Assembly (NCBI GenBank): GCA_900472925.1
Contig: UCJU01000015.1
Span: 148,839 to 212,838 of the forward strand
DNA: 64,000 nt
Origin: Hyphomicrobiales bacterium
Lineage (GTDB): Bacteria; Pseudomonadota; Alphaproteobacteria; Rhizobiales; Rhizobiaceae
Direction: 5' to 3'
This document shows positions 44,508 through 53,003 of the stretch, one piece after another; within the stretch, counting starts at the first letter, position 1; every line of letters starts with the position of its first letter. The translations under genes and the position numbers were made by a program. The notes under the pieces are model-generated. The model saw only the letters and a program-made list of their open reading frames with translations, was not told the origin of the DNA and searched no databases.

Positions 44508-45503
44508 ATGCGTGTTCTTATCAAGGGTGCAGGCGTTGCCGGTCTGACGGCTGCTCTCGAACTCGTCCGCCGTGGCGTGGATGTGGAGGTCTGCGATCTT
44601 GCCGACCAACCGGGGCGCGGTGCGTCCTGGTTTGCGGGCGGCATGCTGGCACCGTGGTGCGAACGCGAAAGCGCCGACGAAGCCGTGCTGACATCAGGCC
44701 AACAGGCGCTCAACTGGTGGGAGGAGGCGACGCCGGGTCTGGTCAAGCGCAATGGCACGCTGGTCGTCGCTCCGGCGCGCGACAAGGCGGAACTGTCGCG
44801 CTTTGCCTCGCGCACATCAGGTTATCGCTGGGTGGATGAGGAAGAGATTGCGGCGCTTGAGCCGGATATCGCAGGGCGTTTTCGGACAGGCCTGTTCTTT
44901 GAAGAGGAGGGACATCTCGACCCTCGGCTGGCTCTTGCAGCACTATACGAGCGCCTTGTCTCGATGGGTGCCGTCTTCCATCTTGGCGGTGATGGGGTGC
45001 CTCAAACATCGGTCGATTGCGTCGTTGATTGTACCGGCAGTGCACAGACGGGAACCCTTGCCGGACTTCGCGGCGTGCGCGGCGAGATGCTTTATCTTAG
45101 GACCGGTGACGTAACGCTATCCCGCCCTGTGCGGCTGCTTCATCCGCGCATTCCGCTTTACATTGTGCCGCGCGAAGCAGGGCTATTCATGGTCGGCGCG
45201 ACGATGATCGAAACGGATGAGGCCGGACCGATTACGGTGCGCTCGATGATGGAACTGCTGAATGCGGCCTATGCGCTGCATCCCGCCTTTGGCGAAGCGC
45301 AGATCATTGAAACGGGCACCGGAATCCGCCCAGCCTTTGCCGATAATCTTCCCCGTATCTCAGAGAAGGACGGGACGCTGTTCATCAACGGTGCCTATCG
45401 CCATGGCTTCCTGCTGTCACCAGCCATGGCGCGGCAGGCCGCCGATATCATTACTTGCAAGGAGGTTTCTCATGAAAATTCTCGTCAACGGGCAAGAGCA
45501 TGA
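44508..45503 (+). CDS. thiO: Glycine oxidase ThiO
   Basis: ThiO oxidises glycine to dehydroglycine (iminoacetate), which supplies the C2-N3 unit of the thiazole ring. The 331-residue protein is a DAO-type flavoenzyme with GAGVAGLTAALELVRRG at the N-terminus and GTGIRPAFADNLPRI near the C-terminus. Its ATG lies one base after the thiC stop. Its end overlaps thiS by 32 bases, so the operon is tightly coupled. Confidence 0.95.
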   Translation: MRVLIKGAGVAGLTAALELVRRGVDVEVCDLADQPGRGASWFAGGMLAPWCERESADEAVLTSGQQALNWWEEATPGLVKRNGTLVVAPARDKAELSRFASRTSGYRWVDEEEIAALEPDIAGRFRTGLFFEEEGHLDPRLALAALYERLVSMGAVFHLGGDGVPQTSVDCVVDCTGSAQTGTLAGLRGVRGEMLYLRTGDVTLSRPVRLLHPRIPLYIVPREAGLFMVGATMIETDEAGPITVRSMMELLNAAYALHPAFGEAQIIETGTGIRPAFADNLPRISEKDGTLFINGAYRHGFLLSPAMARQAADIITCKEVSHENSRQRARA

Positions 45504-45669
45504 CCTGGTCGCGGATCGTCTGTCGCACGTGTTGGCCGCGCTGGAATACGAAGGCGAGTGGTTAGCGACGGCCGTTAATGGCGATCTCGTCCATGCGCAG
45601 GATCGCGATGATTTTCGGCTGAAGGAATTCGACAGGATCGAAGTTCTTTCACCTATGCAGGGAGGGTAG
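45472..45669 (+). CDS. thiS: Sulfur carrier protein ThiS
   Basis: A 65-residue ubiquitin-like protein ending in the diagnostic Gly-Gly (SPMQGG), the site of adenylation and thiocarboxylation for thiazole sulfur. AAGGAGG lies six bases before the ATG, inside the end of thiO. No thiF gene is in the window, so activation relies on an enzyme encoded elsewhere. Confidence 0.95.
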   Translation: MKILVNGQEHDLVADRLSHVLAALEYEGEWLATAVNGDLVHAQDRDDFRLKEFDRIEVLSPMQGG

Positions 45670-45672
45670 GCG

Positions 45673-46446
45673 ATGTTGAAACTTTATGGACGTGACATCG
45701 GTTCACGGCTGCTGCTCGGTACCGCGCGCTATCCCTCTCCTGCCGTGCTGGCGGATGCGGTGCGCGCGAGCAAAACGGATATTCTGACGATCTCTCTGCG
45801 ACGCGAAACCGCGGGGGGAAAGACCGGCGGGCAGTTCTTCGAGCTGATCCGCGAGCTGGACCGTAACATTCTGCCCAACACCGCCGGGTGCCACACCGCC
45901 AAGGAAGCGGTGCTGACGGCCAAGATGGCGCGGGAGGTTTTCAAGACAAGCTGGATCAAGCTGGAGGTGATCGGCAATCACGATACGCTTCAGCCGGATG
46001 TCTTTGCCCTCGTGGAAGCGGCCTGCATTCTGAGCGACGAGGGTTTCGAGGTGTTTCCCTACACGACCGACGATCTGGTGGTGGCGGAAAAGCTCGTGGA
46101 TGCCGGTTGCAAGGTGCTGATGCCATGGTGCGCGCCCATTGGCAGCGCCATGGGCCCGCTGAACATCACCGCTCTGCGCTCCATGCGCGCCCATTTCCCG
46201 GATGTGCCGATGATTGTCGATGCGGGTCTTGGACGGCCATCCCATGCCGCGACCGTCATGGAATTGGGATACGATGCGGTGTTGCTCAATACGGCGGTCG
46301 CAGGTGCGGGCAATCCCGTCATCATGGCTGGTGCTTTTGCAAAAGCGGTGACGGCTGGGCGCGAGGCCTATCTTTCCGGCATGCTGGAGCCCCGTGACAT
46401 GGCGGTGCCATCCACGCCTGTTATTGGAACTGCGGTGTTTTCCTGA
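45673..46446 (+). CDS. thiG: Thiazole synthase
   Basis: ThiG joins DXP, dehydroglycine and ThiS thiocarboxylate to give the thiazole phosphate. The 257-residue TIM-barrel protein shows [32 protein letters not shown], the lysine in WIKLEVIG that would form the imine with DXP, and [29 protein letters not shown]. It starts three bases after thiS. Nothing resembling thiE follows, although thiE closes this operon in related rhizobia as I recall; a peptidase gene comes next instead. Confidence 0.96.
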   Translation: MLKLYGRDIGSRLLLGTARYPSPAVLADAVRASKTDILTISLRRETAGGKTGGQFFELIRELDRNILPNTAGCHTAKEAVLTAKMAREVFKTSWIKLEVIGNHDTLQPDVFALVEAACILSDEGFEVFPYTTDDLVVAEKLVDAGCKVLMPWCAPIGSAMGPLNITALRSMRAHFPDVPMIVDAGLGRPSHAATVMELGYDAVLLNTAVAGAGNPVIMAGAFAKAVTAGREAYLSGMLEPRDMAVPSTPVIGTAVFS

Positions 46447-46510
46447 GCCGTTGACAAGATGAGGTGAGGGCGGGATACCGGCAGGGACGAGCCGCAAGAG
46501 GTACCCAGAC

Positions 46511-47509
46511 ATGCACAATCTGCTGACCGATATCGATGGTGTGGCTGTGGGCCATGCCACCGATCTCCAACTCGGATCGGGCGTCACCGCCATTGTCTTT
46601 GACGAACCGGCCATCGCCTCCGGGGCCGTTCTGGGTGGTGCGCCGGGCGGGCGGGATACGGCGCTGCTCAATCCATCCATGACAGTGGAGGCAGTCGATG
46701 CCTTCGTGTTGTCGGGCGGCTCGGCTTTCGGCCTGGATGCGGCTGGCGGTGTGCAATCCGGGCTTCGAGAGATCGGTCGTGGTTTTGCCGTGGGTTCGAC
46801 GCGCGTTCCCATTGTCCCGCAAGCGATCCTCATGGATTTGCTGAATGGCGGAGACAAGGATTGGGGCCTGCATTCGCCCTATCGCGAAATGGGTTATGAT
46901 GCCTTCAAGGTTGCCAGCGTCCAGCCGTTTGCGCTCGGCAGCGTCGGGGCTGGTACCGGTGCGACGACGGCGACAGTCAAGGGCGGGCTGGGTTCTGCCA
47001 GTGCCGTCACGTCGGGTGGTCATAGGGTTGCGGCGATTGTCGCTGTCAACGCGCTGGGCTCTGCAACAGTCGGAACAAGCAGGCATTTTTGGGCCGCACC
47101 CTTTGAGCGCGACGGCGAATTCGGCGGCCTTGGATTGCCAGTGCAGTTTTCACCGCCCGATACGGCTATGCGCATCAAAGGTGTGACGCTGACGGCAACG
47201 ACGATCGGCGCGGTGGTGACGGATGCAGTGTTGACGAAAGCGCAGGTGCACCGCCTTTCGATCACGGCACATGGCGGTCTGGCACGCGCTATTTTGCCAT
47301 CCCATCTTGCCAGTGATGGCGATACGATGTTTGCCGCAGCAACCTGCAAGAAAACTTTGAGTGCCGCCAGTGATTTCGCCGAGCTCTGTCATCTCGCGGG
47401 CATGGTCGTCAGCCGCTCCATTGCGCGCGGCGTTTATGAAGCCACCGCCTTGCCGCATGAGGGCGCGCAAAAATCCTGGCGCGATCACTTCGGAGCAGGT
47501 CACAAATGA
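46511..47509 (+). CDS. P1-family (DmpA-like) N-terminal nucleophile peptidase
   Basis: The 332-residue protein resembles the P1/S58 peptidase family, which self-cleaves to expose a catalytic serine and acts as an aminopeptidase. Evidence is LTDIDGVAVGHATD at the start, DAFVLSGGSAFGLDAAGG, and ATTATVKGGLGSASAV, the region of self-cleavage and the nucleophile. No signal peptide is present. It is 64 bases after thiG, possibly a separate unit, and its stop overlaps the ModE-like gene by four bases. Confidence 0.88.
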   Translation: MHNLLTDIDGVAVGHATDLQLGSGVTAIVFDEPAIASGAVLGGAPGGRDTALLNPSMTVEAVDAFVLSGGSAFGLDAAGGVQSGLREIGRGFAVGSTRVPIVPQAILMDLLNGGDKDWGLHSPYREMGYDAFKVASVQPFALGSVGAGTGATTATVKGGLGSASAVTSGGHRVAAIVAVNALGSATVGTSRHFWAAPFERDGEFGGLGLPVQFSPPDTAMRIKGVTLTATTIGAVVTDAVLTKAQVHRLSITAHGGLARAILPSHLASDGDTMFAAATCKKTLSAASDFAELCHLAGMVVSRSIARGVYEATALPHEGAQKSWRDHFGAGHK

Positions 47510-47874
47510 GCGATCCAACCAGGAAAATGCCGCTGAAAGCAGTTTTGCGGATCGATTTCCCGCCGAGTGATAGACTTGGGCGGGGCAAAATTCAGCTGAT
47601 GGAATTGATTGCATCAACCGGCTCCATTTCCGCTGCCGGGCGGTCCATGGATATGTCCTATCGCCGGGCATGGCTGCTGGTGGATGCGCTGAACCATATG
47701 TTCAAACAGCCGGTGATCGAGTCCCAGCGCGGCGGCAGTCAGGGCGGGGGAGCAAGTCTGACCACCTTCGGACAGGAACTGCTGGAACGCTATCGCGGCA
47801 TGGAACAGCGGGTCGACGACACGCTGAAAGCCGATCTCGATTGGCTTGAGGCGAACCGGCAGTCCGATCAGTAA
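47506..47874 (+). CDS. modE: Short ModE-like molybdate regulator (HTH domain only)
   Basis: The 122-residue protein has the ModE N-terminal winged helix: [33 protein letters not shown], then [23 protein letters not shown]. It lacks the C-terminal molybdate-binding MopI/TOBE domains of E. coli ModE. It may respond to molybdate indirectly or bind it another way. It is coupled to the peptidase gene by ATGA and meets modC tail to tail with a seven-base overlap. Two ModE-like sites precede modA. Confidence 0.88.
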   Translation: MSDPTRKMPLKAVLRIDFPPSDRLGRGKIQLMELIASTGSISAAGRSMDMSYRRAWLLVDALNHMFKQPVIESQRGGSQGGGASLTTFGQELLERYRGMEQRVDDTLKADLDWLEANRQSDQ

Positions 47875-48944
47875 GGATCGAGGGCCGCAGATTTGATGAT
47901 GGCAAAGATTGGCTTTCCCGACGCCAGTTCCAGTCGCTCAACCGACAAACTTGTGATGCGCGACGCGATGATATCACCACCGCAGTCCACGTGAACCATC
48001 GCCATCCCATCATTTGATAAGACGATATCTGCGATATAGCCTTGAAGGATATTAAGCGCGCTCAACCCTTTCGGCTTCACCGTCGCCAGCATCACATCGC
48101 GGGCCGGAATGTGAACGCGAACTGCGCGTCCGACCGCCGCAGATGCGGCTGGAATTTGCAAGATGACCTCGCGCAGTCTGATGGTGGCGAGGCCGTGGGT
48201 GCCGTCGAACGCCGCGACGCTGCCGGACAAAATACTGCCGATTTCTCGGCGTTCCAGCTGGGCGGTGAAGGCGGGGCGCGACAGGATTTCCGCTGCCGGG
48301 CCGGTCGCTTCGACCTTGCCATCCTTCATCACCACAATCTGGTCCGCAAGGCGAGATACCTCGCTAATGGAGTGGCTGACATAGATGATCGGAATTTTCG
48401 TCTCGTCGCGCAGTCGTTCCAGATAGGGAATGATTTCCGCCTTGCGTGCCTCATCGAGTGCGGCCAGCGGCTCATCCATCAAAAGCAGGCGGGGTGATGA
48501 CAGAAGCGCACGACCAATCGCCACGCGCTGCTTTTCTCCGCCGGAGAGTTTTTCCGGGCGGCGCTTCAAAAGATCGCCGATGCCGAGCAAGTCGATCATC
48601 GTTGTACTGTCCGCTTGTCGATTGCCCTTGGCGGAAAACCACCGACCGTAGTGCAGGTTCTGCTCGACAGTGAGGTGCGGAAATAACCGTGCCTCCTGAA
48701 AGACCGTGCCGAAGTGGCGTTTGTGGCACGGCGTGAACAGGCGTTTGGCCCTGTCGGCCAGAACCGTATCATCGAGGGTCAATAGGCCCTGATCCGGCTT
48801 GGTAAGTCCGGCAATGATGCGGATAACCGACGTTTTTCCAGAGCCCGAGCGGCCGAAGAGAGCCGTTACGCCCTTGCCAGCCGTGAGGTCCGCGTTCAGC
48901 GTGAAGGCACCCAGTCGATGTTGGACGTTGAGTGTCAGCGTCAT
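47868..48944 (-). CDS. modC: Molybdate ABC transporter ATPase
   Basis: The 358-residue ATPase has Walker [38 protein letters not shown] and a C-terminal Mop/TOBE domain (about 290-355) that fits ModC. It energises molybdate uptake. Its ATG overlaps the modB stop by four bases. It is the last gene of modABC. Confidence 0.96.
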   Translation of the reverse strand: MTLTLNVQHRLGAFTLNADLTAGKGVTALFGRSGSGKTSVIRIIAGLTKPDQGLLTLDDTVLADRAKRLFTPCHKRHFGTVFQEARLFPHLTVEQNLHYGRWFSAKGNRQADSTTMIDLLGIGDLLKRRPEKLSGGEKQRVAIGRALLSSPRLLLMDEPLAALDEARKAEIIPYLERLRDETKIPIIYVSHSISEVSRLADQIVVMKDGKVEATGPAAEILSRPAFTAQLERREIGSILSGSVAAFDGTHGLATIRLREVILQIPAASAAVGRAVRVHIPARDVMLATVKPKGLSALNILQGYIADIVLSNDGMAMVHVDCGGDIIASRITSLSVERLELASGKPIFAIIKSAALDPY

Positions 48945-49642
48945 TCCGCGTTCACCCTTTTGCCAACGATGCGCGCCAGATATTCCGACGCCAGCAGGGC
49001 GACCATGGAAATGGCGATGGCAACCAGCGTCAGCCGCATTGCGCCCTGATCACCGCCGGGAACTTGGGTGAAGGTGTAGATCGCAGCTGACAGCGTCTGC
49101 GTTTCGCCTGGAATATTCGACACGAAGGTAATCGTCGCGCCGAACTCGCCCATGGCCTTTGCGAAGGCAAGGATCATACCCGCAATGATGCCGGGGAGGG
49201 TCAGCGGCAATGTGACGGTGAGGAAAACCCAGAGAGGACTTGCCCCCAGCGTCCCCGCCGCTTCCTCCAGTTTACGATCCACGGCTTCGATCGACAGGCG
49301 GATGGAGCGCACCATCAGCGGAAAGGCCATGATGGCGCAGGCGAGAGCCGCACCTGTCCAGCGGAAAGAAAAGACGATGCCGAAATACTGGTCGAGAAAC
49401 TGACCAATCACGCCCCGGCGCCCGAAGGTGACGAGAAGAATGAAGCCGGTCACGACCGGCGGCAGGATGAGCGGCAGGTGGACGATGCCGTTGAGCAGCG
49501 ATTTGCCCCAGAACTGGCCGCGTGCCAATGCCAGGGCAACCAAGATGCCGAAGGGAAGACTGGCAAACATCGCGATGCTGGAAACCCAGAGGCTCAAGCG
49601 TATCGCCGTCCATTCTTCCGCGCTGAGGGTGAGCCAGTCCAA
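48941..49642 (-). CDS. modB: Molybdate ABC transporter permease
   Basis: A 233-residue membrane protein with five or six helices and the coupling motif [26 protein letters not shown]. The best start is a TTG at 49642 ([11 protein letters not shown]) with GGGA upstream; no in-frame ATG lies nearby. It lies 38 bases after modA. Confidence 0.95.
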   Translation of the reverse strand: MDWLTLSAEEWTAIRLSLWVSSIAMFASLPFGILVALALARGQFWGKSLLNGIVHLPLILPPVVTGFILLVTFGRRGVIGQFLDQYFGIVFSFRWTGAALACAIMAFPLMVRSIRLSIEAVDRKLEEAAGTLGASPLWVFLTVTLPLTLPGIIAGMILAFAKAMGEFGATITFVSNIPGETQTLSAAIYTFTQVPGGDQGAMRLTLVAIAISMVALLASEYLARIVGKRVNAE

Positions 49643-49680
49643 TATGCCATTCCCGTCAATAGGATCGTGAAAACCCGATC

Positions 49681-50469
49681 TTACTTCAGAATGGTAAATC
49701 CTTGGCTTTCAAAGAAAGGCGCCGCCTTGGCGGATTTCAGGAAATCAAGATAGGCAGCCGCAACAGGGCTTTTGGATTCCGACAGGATCGCAACGGGATA
49801 GATGATCGGCTCGTGGCTGTTCTGCGGGAAGGTACCGACGATCTTGACGCCCGGATCAGCGGCGGCATCAGTCTGATAAACGATGCCGTAAGGTGCCTCG
49901 CCGCGAGAGACGAGAACCAGAGCTGCGCGCACGCTTTCAGCACCCGCAACCTTGCTTTCGACGGATGACCAGACGCCAAGTTTTTCGAGCGCCGCTTTGC
50001 CGTATTTTCCAGCCGGAACACTATCGACGGCGCCCATGGCAAGTTTGCCGTCACCGACCAGCTTTGCAAGGTCGAAACCCTGTTTAATATCGACGGGCTT
50101 TGCCTTATCCGCAGGCGCGACCAGCACCAATCGGTTGCCCAGCAGGTTGGTGCGCGTATCGTCCTTGATCAGCTTTTTGCCCGCTACATAATCCATCCAC
50201 GCCAAGTCTGCCGAGATGAAGAGATCGGCAGGCGCCCCAGCCTCGATCTGTTTTGCAAGTGCTGAACTGGCCGCATAGGAAACCGAGGTTTCATTGCTGG
50301 TTTCCTTGGCCCATTCGGCATTGGCCGCGTCGAGCGCGTTCTTCATGCTGGCTGCTGCGAAAACGGTGACCTTGTCCTGCGCATAGGCGGGAACGGAAAT
50401 GCCGGTGGCCAAGAGAATAGCTGCCAGAGTGGCTGTGAATAGATTGCGACGAAGAATTTCCATGCCCAT
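49681..50469 (-). CDS. modA: Periplasmic molybdate-binding protein
   Basis: The 262-residue precursor has a signal peptide (cleavage after AYA-QD, about residue 30) and the ModA pattern: VTVFAAASMKNALDAAN, SSALAKQIEAGAPADLFISAD and the C-terminal YPVAILSESKSPVAAAYLDFLKS. It binds molybdate or tungstate in the periplasm. The upstream region has two ModE-like palindromes. Either ATG (50469 or 50463) could serve. Confidence 0.96.
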   Translation of the reverse strand: MGMEILRRNLFTATLAAILLATGISVPAYAQDKVTVFAAASMKNALDAANAEWAKETSNETSVSYAASSALAKQIEAGAPADLFISADLAWMDYVAGKKLIKDDTRTNLLGNRLVLVAPADKAKPVDIKQGFDLAKLVGDGKLAMGAVDSVPAGKYGKAALEKLGVWSSVESKVAGAESVRAALVLVSRGEAPYGIVYQTDAAADPGVKIVGTFPQNSHEPIIYPVAILSESKSPVAAAYLDFLKSAKAAPFFESQGFTILK

Positions 50470-50482
50470 GACCCTTTAAACC

Positions 50483-50508
50483 CGAGATATCCTGATGGAT
50501 ATAACGAT
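50483..50508. promoter_or_regulatory. ModE-like operator, proximal
   Basis: CGAGATAT-N8-ATATAACGAT resembles the ModE consensus CGNTATATA-N6-TATATAACG. It begins 14 bases upstream of the modA start, in the leader or core promoter, so a bound regulator would block transcription. Confidence 0.6.
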
Positions 50509-50525
50509 GTCGTCGGGATGGCCAG

Positions 50526-50552
50526 CATTATATTTTCAGGAATATATCGTTG
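50526..50552. promoter_or_regulatory. ModE-like operator, distal
   Basis: CATTATAT-N9-ATATATCGTTG is a second imperfect copy of the ModE pattern, read as AACGATATAT and ATATAATG on the other strand. It lies just downstream of the FAD oxidoreductase stop. Confidence 0.5.
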
Positions 50553-50569
50553 GTCTTGGGTGCCGGGCG

Positions 50570-51853
50570 CTAAATTCGCTCGCCTGCAAAATGCGCGACT
50601 TGAGCGCCAGCTTCGTAATAGGCTTCTTTCAAAGCGCGGAAGCTGCGGGCCTGCGGGTCTGTGACTGGGAGGGGAAGGGCGTCTTCCGTCAGGTCGCCTG
50701 CGACATGCGCCGCCAATGTTTTGCCGAAAACCGTCCCAGGCGCAATGCCGCGACCGTTATAGCCGCAAAAGCCGACGATGTTCTTCGCGAATTTGTGGAA
50801 GCGCGGCACGGAATCGTCAGTCATGCCAATCTGGCCGTACCATTCACATTCAAACTCGATCTCACCCAATTGCGGGAACAGTCGCTTCATCGCGCGCTTT
50901 GCCCATGCGGGGTGAACACTCGCACCCGTATTGCGCAATGCGCCGACACTGCCGAATACGAGACGTCCTGCTTGGTCCATTCGGAAGGAGGACAGGATTT
51001 CGTTGGTGTCCCAGCAACCCTCGCGATTTGGCAGAATGGTTTTTCTAAGGTTATCGCCCAGAGGTTTGGTCGCGACGTTGAAATAAGGAAGATAGACCTG
51101 CTCTTCGCGCATAATCTTCCAAGGGCCAGTGCTGTAGGCCTCCGTTGCGACGATGACCCAGTCAGCGCGAACTGACCCTCTCGCCGTCGTCACCACCCAG
51201 CCCTCACCATCGGGCTGGCTGTCGATGACGGGGCTGGCGGTGTAGATCGTGGTGCCTGCCCTGTGTGCTGCGTGTGCCAGGCCGCGAACATAGGCAAGCG
51301 GCTGCAACGTGCCTGCACGTTCATCCAGCAACGCGCCGCTATAGCCGGAGGAGCCGATACGGTTTGCGGTTTCTTGGGCGTCCAGCACACGAACCGGCGC
51401 TCCGCGCGCGGCCCATTGGCTGCAACGTTCTTGGATTTCGGCAAGCCCCTTTTCGCCCACTGCGCAGTGGAGGGTTCCGTTCTTTTCAAGCTGGCATTCG
51501 ATCTGGTGCTTTTCGATCAGTTCCCGAACCAGAAACGGCGCGTTGCCGAGAAGGTCGAGCAGGCGTTCGCCGTAAATAGGGCCGAGGACATTTGGCAGTT
51601 CCTTGGGCATGACCCACATACCGCCATTGATGAGGCCGACATTTCGGCCTGCGCCGCCGAAGCCGATTTCCTTGCCCTCGAGAACAATGACTTTAATTCC
51701 GCGTTCAGCCAGATGCAGTGCTGCGGAAAGCCCGGTGAAGCCACCGCCGACAACCACGACATCAGCCTTCTCGGCGCCCTCTAGCGATGACGTCATGGGC
51801 GGGTGTGGCGCGGTTTTTTCCCAGAGACCGTGGGAACGTGGATTGTCATACAT
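50570..51853 (-). CDS. FAD-dependent amino-acid/amine oxidoreductase (DAO family)
   Basis: The 427-residue flavoprotein resembles the OrdL/PuuB group. It has WEKTAP at the N-terminus, VVVVGGGFTGLSAALHLAERG (dinucleotide site), GRNVGLINGG and the C-terminal GFCGYNGRGIAPGTVFGK. PuuB-type enzymes oxidise gamma-glutamylputrescine, and related ones act on amino acids or sarcosine; the substrate is not clear here. The ATG at 51853 is chosen over a GTG three codons upstream. It is divergent from a Lrp-type ligand-domain gene, 261 bases apart. Confidence 0.88.
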   Translation of the reverse strand: MYDNPRSHGLWEKTAPHPPMTSSLEGAEKADVVVVGGGFTGLSAALHLAERGIKVIVLEGKEIGFGGAGRNVGLINGGMWVMPKELPNVLGPIYGERLLDLLGNAPFLVRELIEKHQIECQLEKNGTLHCAVGEKGLAEIQERCSQWAARGAPVRVLDAQETANRIGSSGYSGALLDERAGTLQPLAYVRGLAHAAHRAGTTIYTASPVIDSQPDGEGWVVTTARGSVRADWVIVATEAYSTGPWKIMREEQVYLPYFNVATKPLGDNLRKTILPNREGCWDTNEILSSFRMDQAGRLVFGSVGALRNTGASVHPAWAKRAMKRLFPQLGEIEFECEWYGQIGMTDDSVPRFHKFAKNIVGFCGYNGRGIAPGTVFGKTLAAHVAGDLTEDALPLPVTDPQARSFRALKEAYYEAGAQVAHFAGERI

Positions 51854-52114
51854 CGAAATCACCCAGGAAAAGAGCGTGCGCGGAGCGCCATATGACGGTT
51901 ATAATACAACGGCGTCGGCATCTGTGAATACCGACATATCGTTATCATGTCATGCCGTTGCGGAATGTGGCCCGTTCCCTGCACGACAAGCAGGATCCAT
52001 CTGCCCGCAATTGACAGACTGACTTGAAACATGCGCCTGCCTCGGACAATAGTGCAGCATGCGCATGGGGATGATGCCCCAGTGTATCATTCAATTTATG
52101 ACGGGAAACAGACC

Positions 52115-52351
52115 ATGAAGCCCATCTTCGTTCAGCTTCAATGCACACCCGGCAAGACATATGATGTTGCCGACGCCATCTATAAAACCGAACTGGTTTC
52201 CGAGCTTTATTCGACCAGTGGAGAATATGATCTGCTGTTGAAGGTGTACCTCGCCGCAGACGAGGATGTTGGCAAGTTCATCAACGATAACATCGTCAGT
52301 ATTCCTGGAATTGTACGGTCGCTGACGACGCTGACATTTACAGCCTTCTAG
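52115..52351 (+). CDS. Stand-alone Lrp/AsnC ligand-binding (RAM) domain protein
   Basis: The 78-residue protein is only the effector-binding half of Lrp/AsnC regulators: VQLQCTPGKTYDVADAIYKTE, then STSGEYDLLLKVYL and the end VRSLTTLTFTAF. No DNA-binding domain is present upstream; the ATG at 52115 begins where the domain does. Such stand-alone RAM proteins can bind amino acids or heteromultimerise with full Lrp proteins. Its divergent neighbour is an amino-acid/amine oxidoreductase. Confidence 0.88.
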   Translation: MKPIFVQLQCTPGKTYDVADAIYKTELVSELYSTSGEYDLLLKVYLAADEDVGKFINDNIVSIPGIVRSLTTLTFTAF

Positions 52352-52372
52352 TTATCTACGCTGTGAACGGAA

Positions 52373-52404
52373 AAGGCGTTCCCCGTTGGGGCAACGCCTT
52401 TGTT
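52373..52404. terminator. Bidirectional terminator between the RAM-domain gene and a small gene
   Basis: AAGGCGTT (52373-52380) pairs with AACGCCTT (52393-52400) with an inner CCCC/GGGG extension. TTGTTAT follows on the plus strand and TTTTCC on the minus strand, so it can serve both convergent genes. Confidence 0.82.
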
Positions 52405-52427
52405 ATATTTGTTTGCTGGCAAGATTT

Positions 52428-52622
52428 TTAGACCAGCTCGGCGACCTTGCGGCTGCGCACGAGGTTACGAATGGCCAGCCGAACATCGTCGGCGCTGTCA
52501 AACCGCTGCTCATCAAGATCGTGGACGTGGAATTTTACGGCGATGAACTTCAACCTGTTATCGTCGGGTACGACGATGCCAACGGGTTCACCAGCGAATT
52601 CAATGACTTGCTTTTGCATCAT
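52428..52622 (-). CDS. Conserved-looking 64-residue hypothetical protein
   Basis: The protein MMQKQVIEFAGEPVGIVVPD continues with RLKFIAVKFHVHDLDEQRFDSADDVRLAIRNLVRSRKVAELV. Its N-terminal half looks beta-rich with a GEPVGIVVPDD turn and the C-terminal half is an amphipathic helix with basic residues. It has no signal or membrane segment. GGGAG lies five to eight bases upstream of two adjacent ATG codons, and a terminator follows. This supports a real gene. The function is unknown. Confidence 0.7.
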   Translation of the reverse strand: MMQKQVIEFAGEPVGIVVPDDNRLKFIAVKFHVHDLDEQRFDSADDVRLAIRNLVRSRKVAELV

Positions 52623-52694
52623 ACATACTCCCGCTGTGGCTTGGCACACAGCATCTCGTCGAATCGAATTTTTAAAGATGAGTTGACTGTTAAG

Positions 52695-52787
52695 TCACAT
52701 TCGACAGCAGCGGGAACACGTGCATGTGTGTCCGGCACTCACAAACCGCTGATCAAGGATCGCGGCGATGCGTTTCATTTTTGACAT
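52695..52787 (-). CDS. Possible 30-residue Cys-rich small ORF
   Basis: A short frame starts at an ATG at 52787 with GGGAGAG five bases upstream. It encodes MSKMKRIAAILDQRFVSAGH followed by TCTCSRCCRM, so four of the last ten residues are cysteine. It lies 73 bases upstream of the small gene at 52428-52622 and could be a leader peptide or a microprotein. It may also be chance; there is no comparative support. Confidence 0.3.
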   Translation of the reverse strand: MSKMKRIAAILDQRFVSAGHTCTCSRCCRM

Positions 52788-53003
52788 GTCACTCTCCCTG
52801 CATTGGTGTGGACCCGGAATACCGGAGAGAATCGCTCTCCAGTTGAATCACTGATACTCCGGATTCGCGGCGTAATCAATGATTATGAATATAGGTAGAA
52901 TATTTTTCTTTATGATGACAGGACCGGGGCGGAATTGTGAAATTTTTGTTTCTTTAGCCAGGTCAAAGTCAATCGTCTGGAAAGCCGCGTTTATTAGCTT
53001 TTT

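Noticed and set aside
52823..52839. Small inverted repeat GGAGAG-N5-CTCTCC upstream of the short ORFs
   Set aside because: A six-base stem with a purine-rich arm is easily found by chance, and nothing else supports a function.
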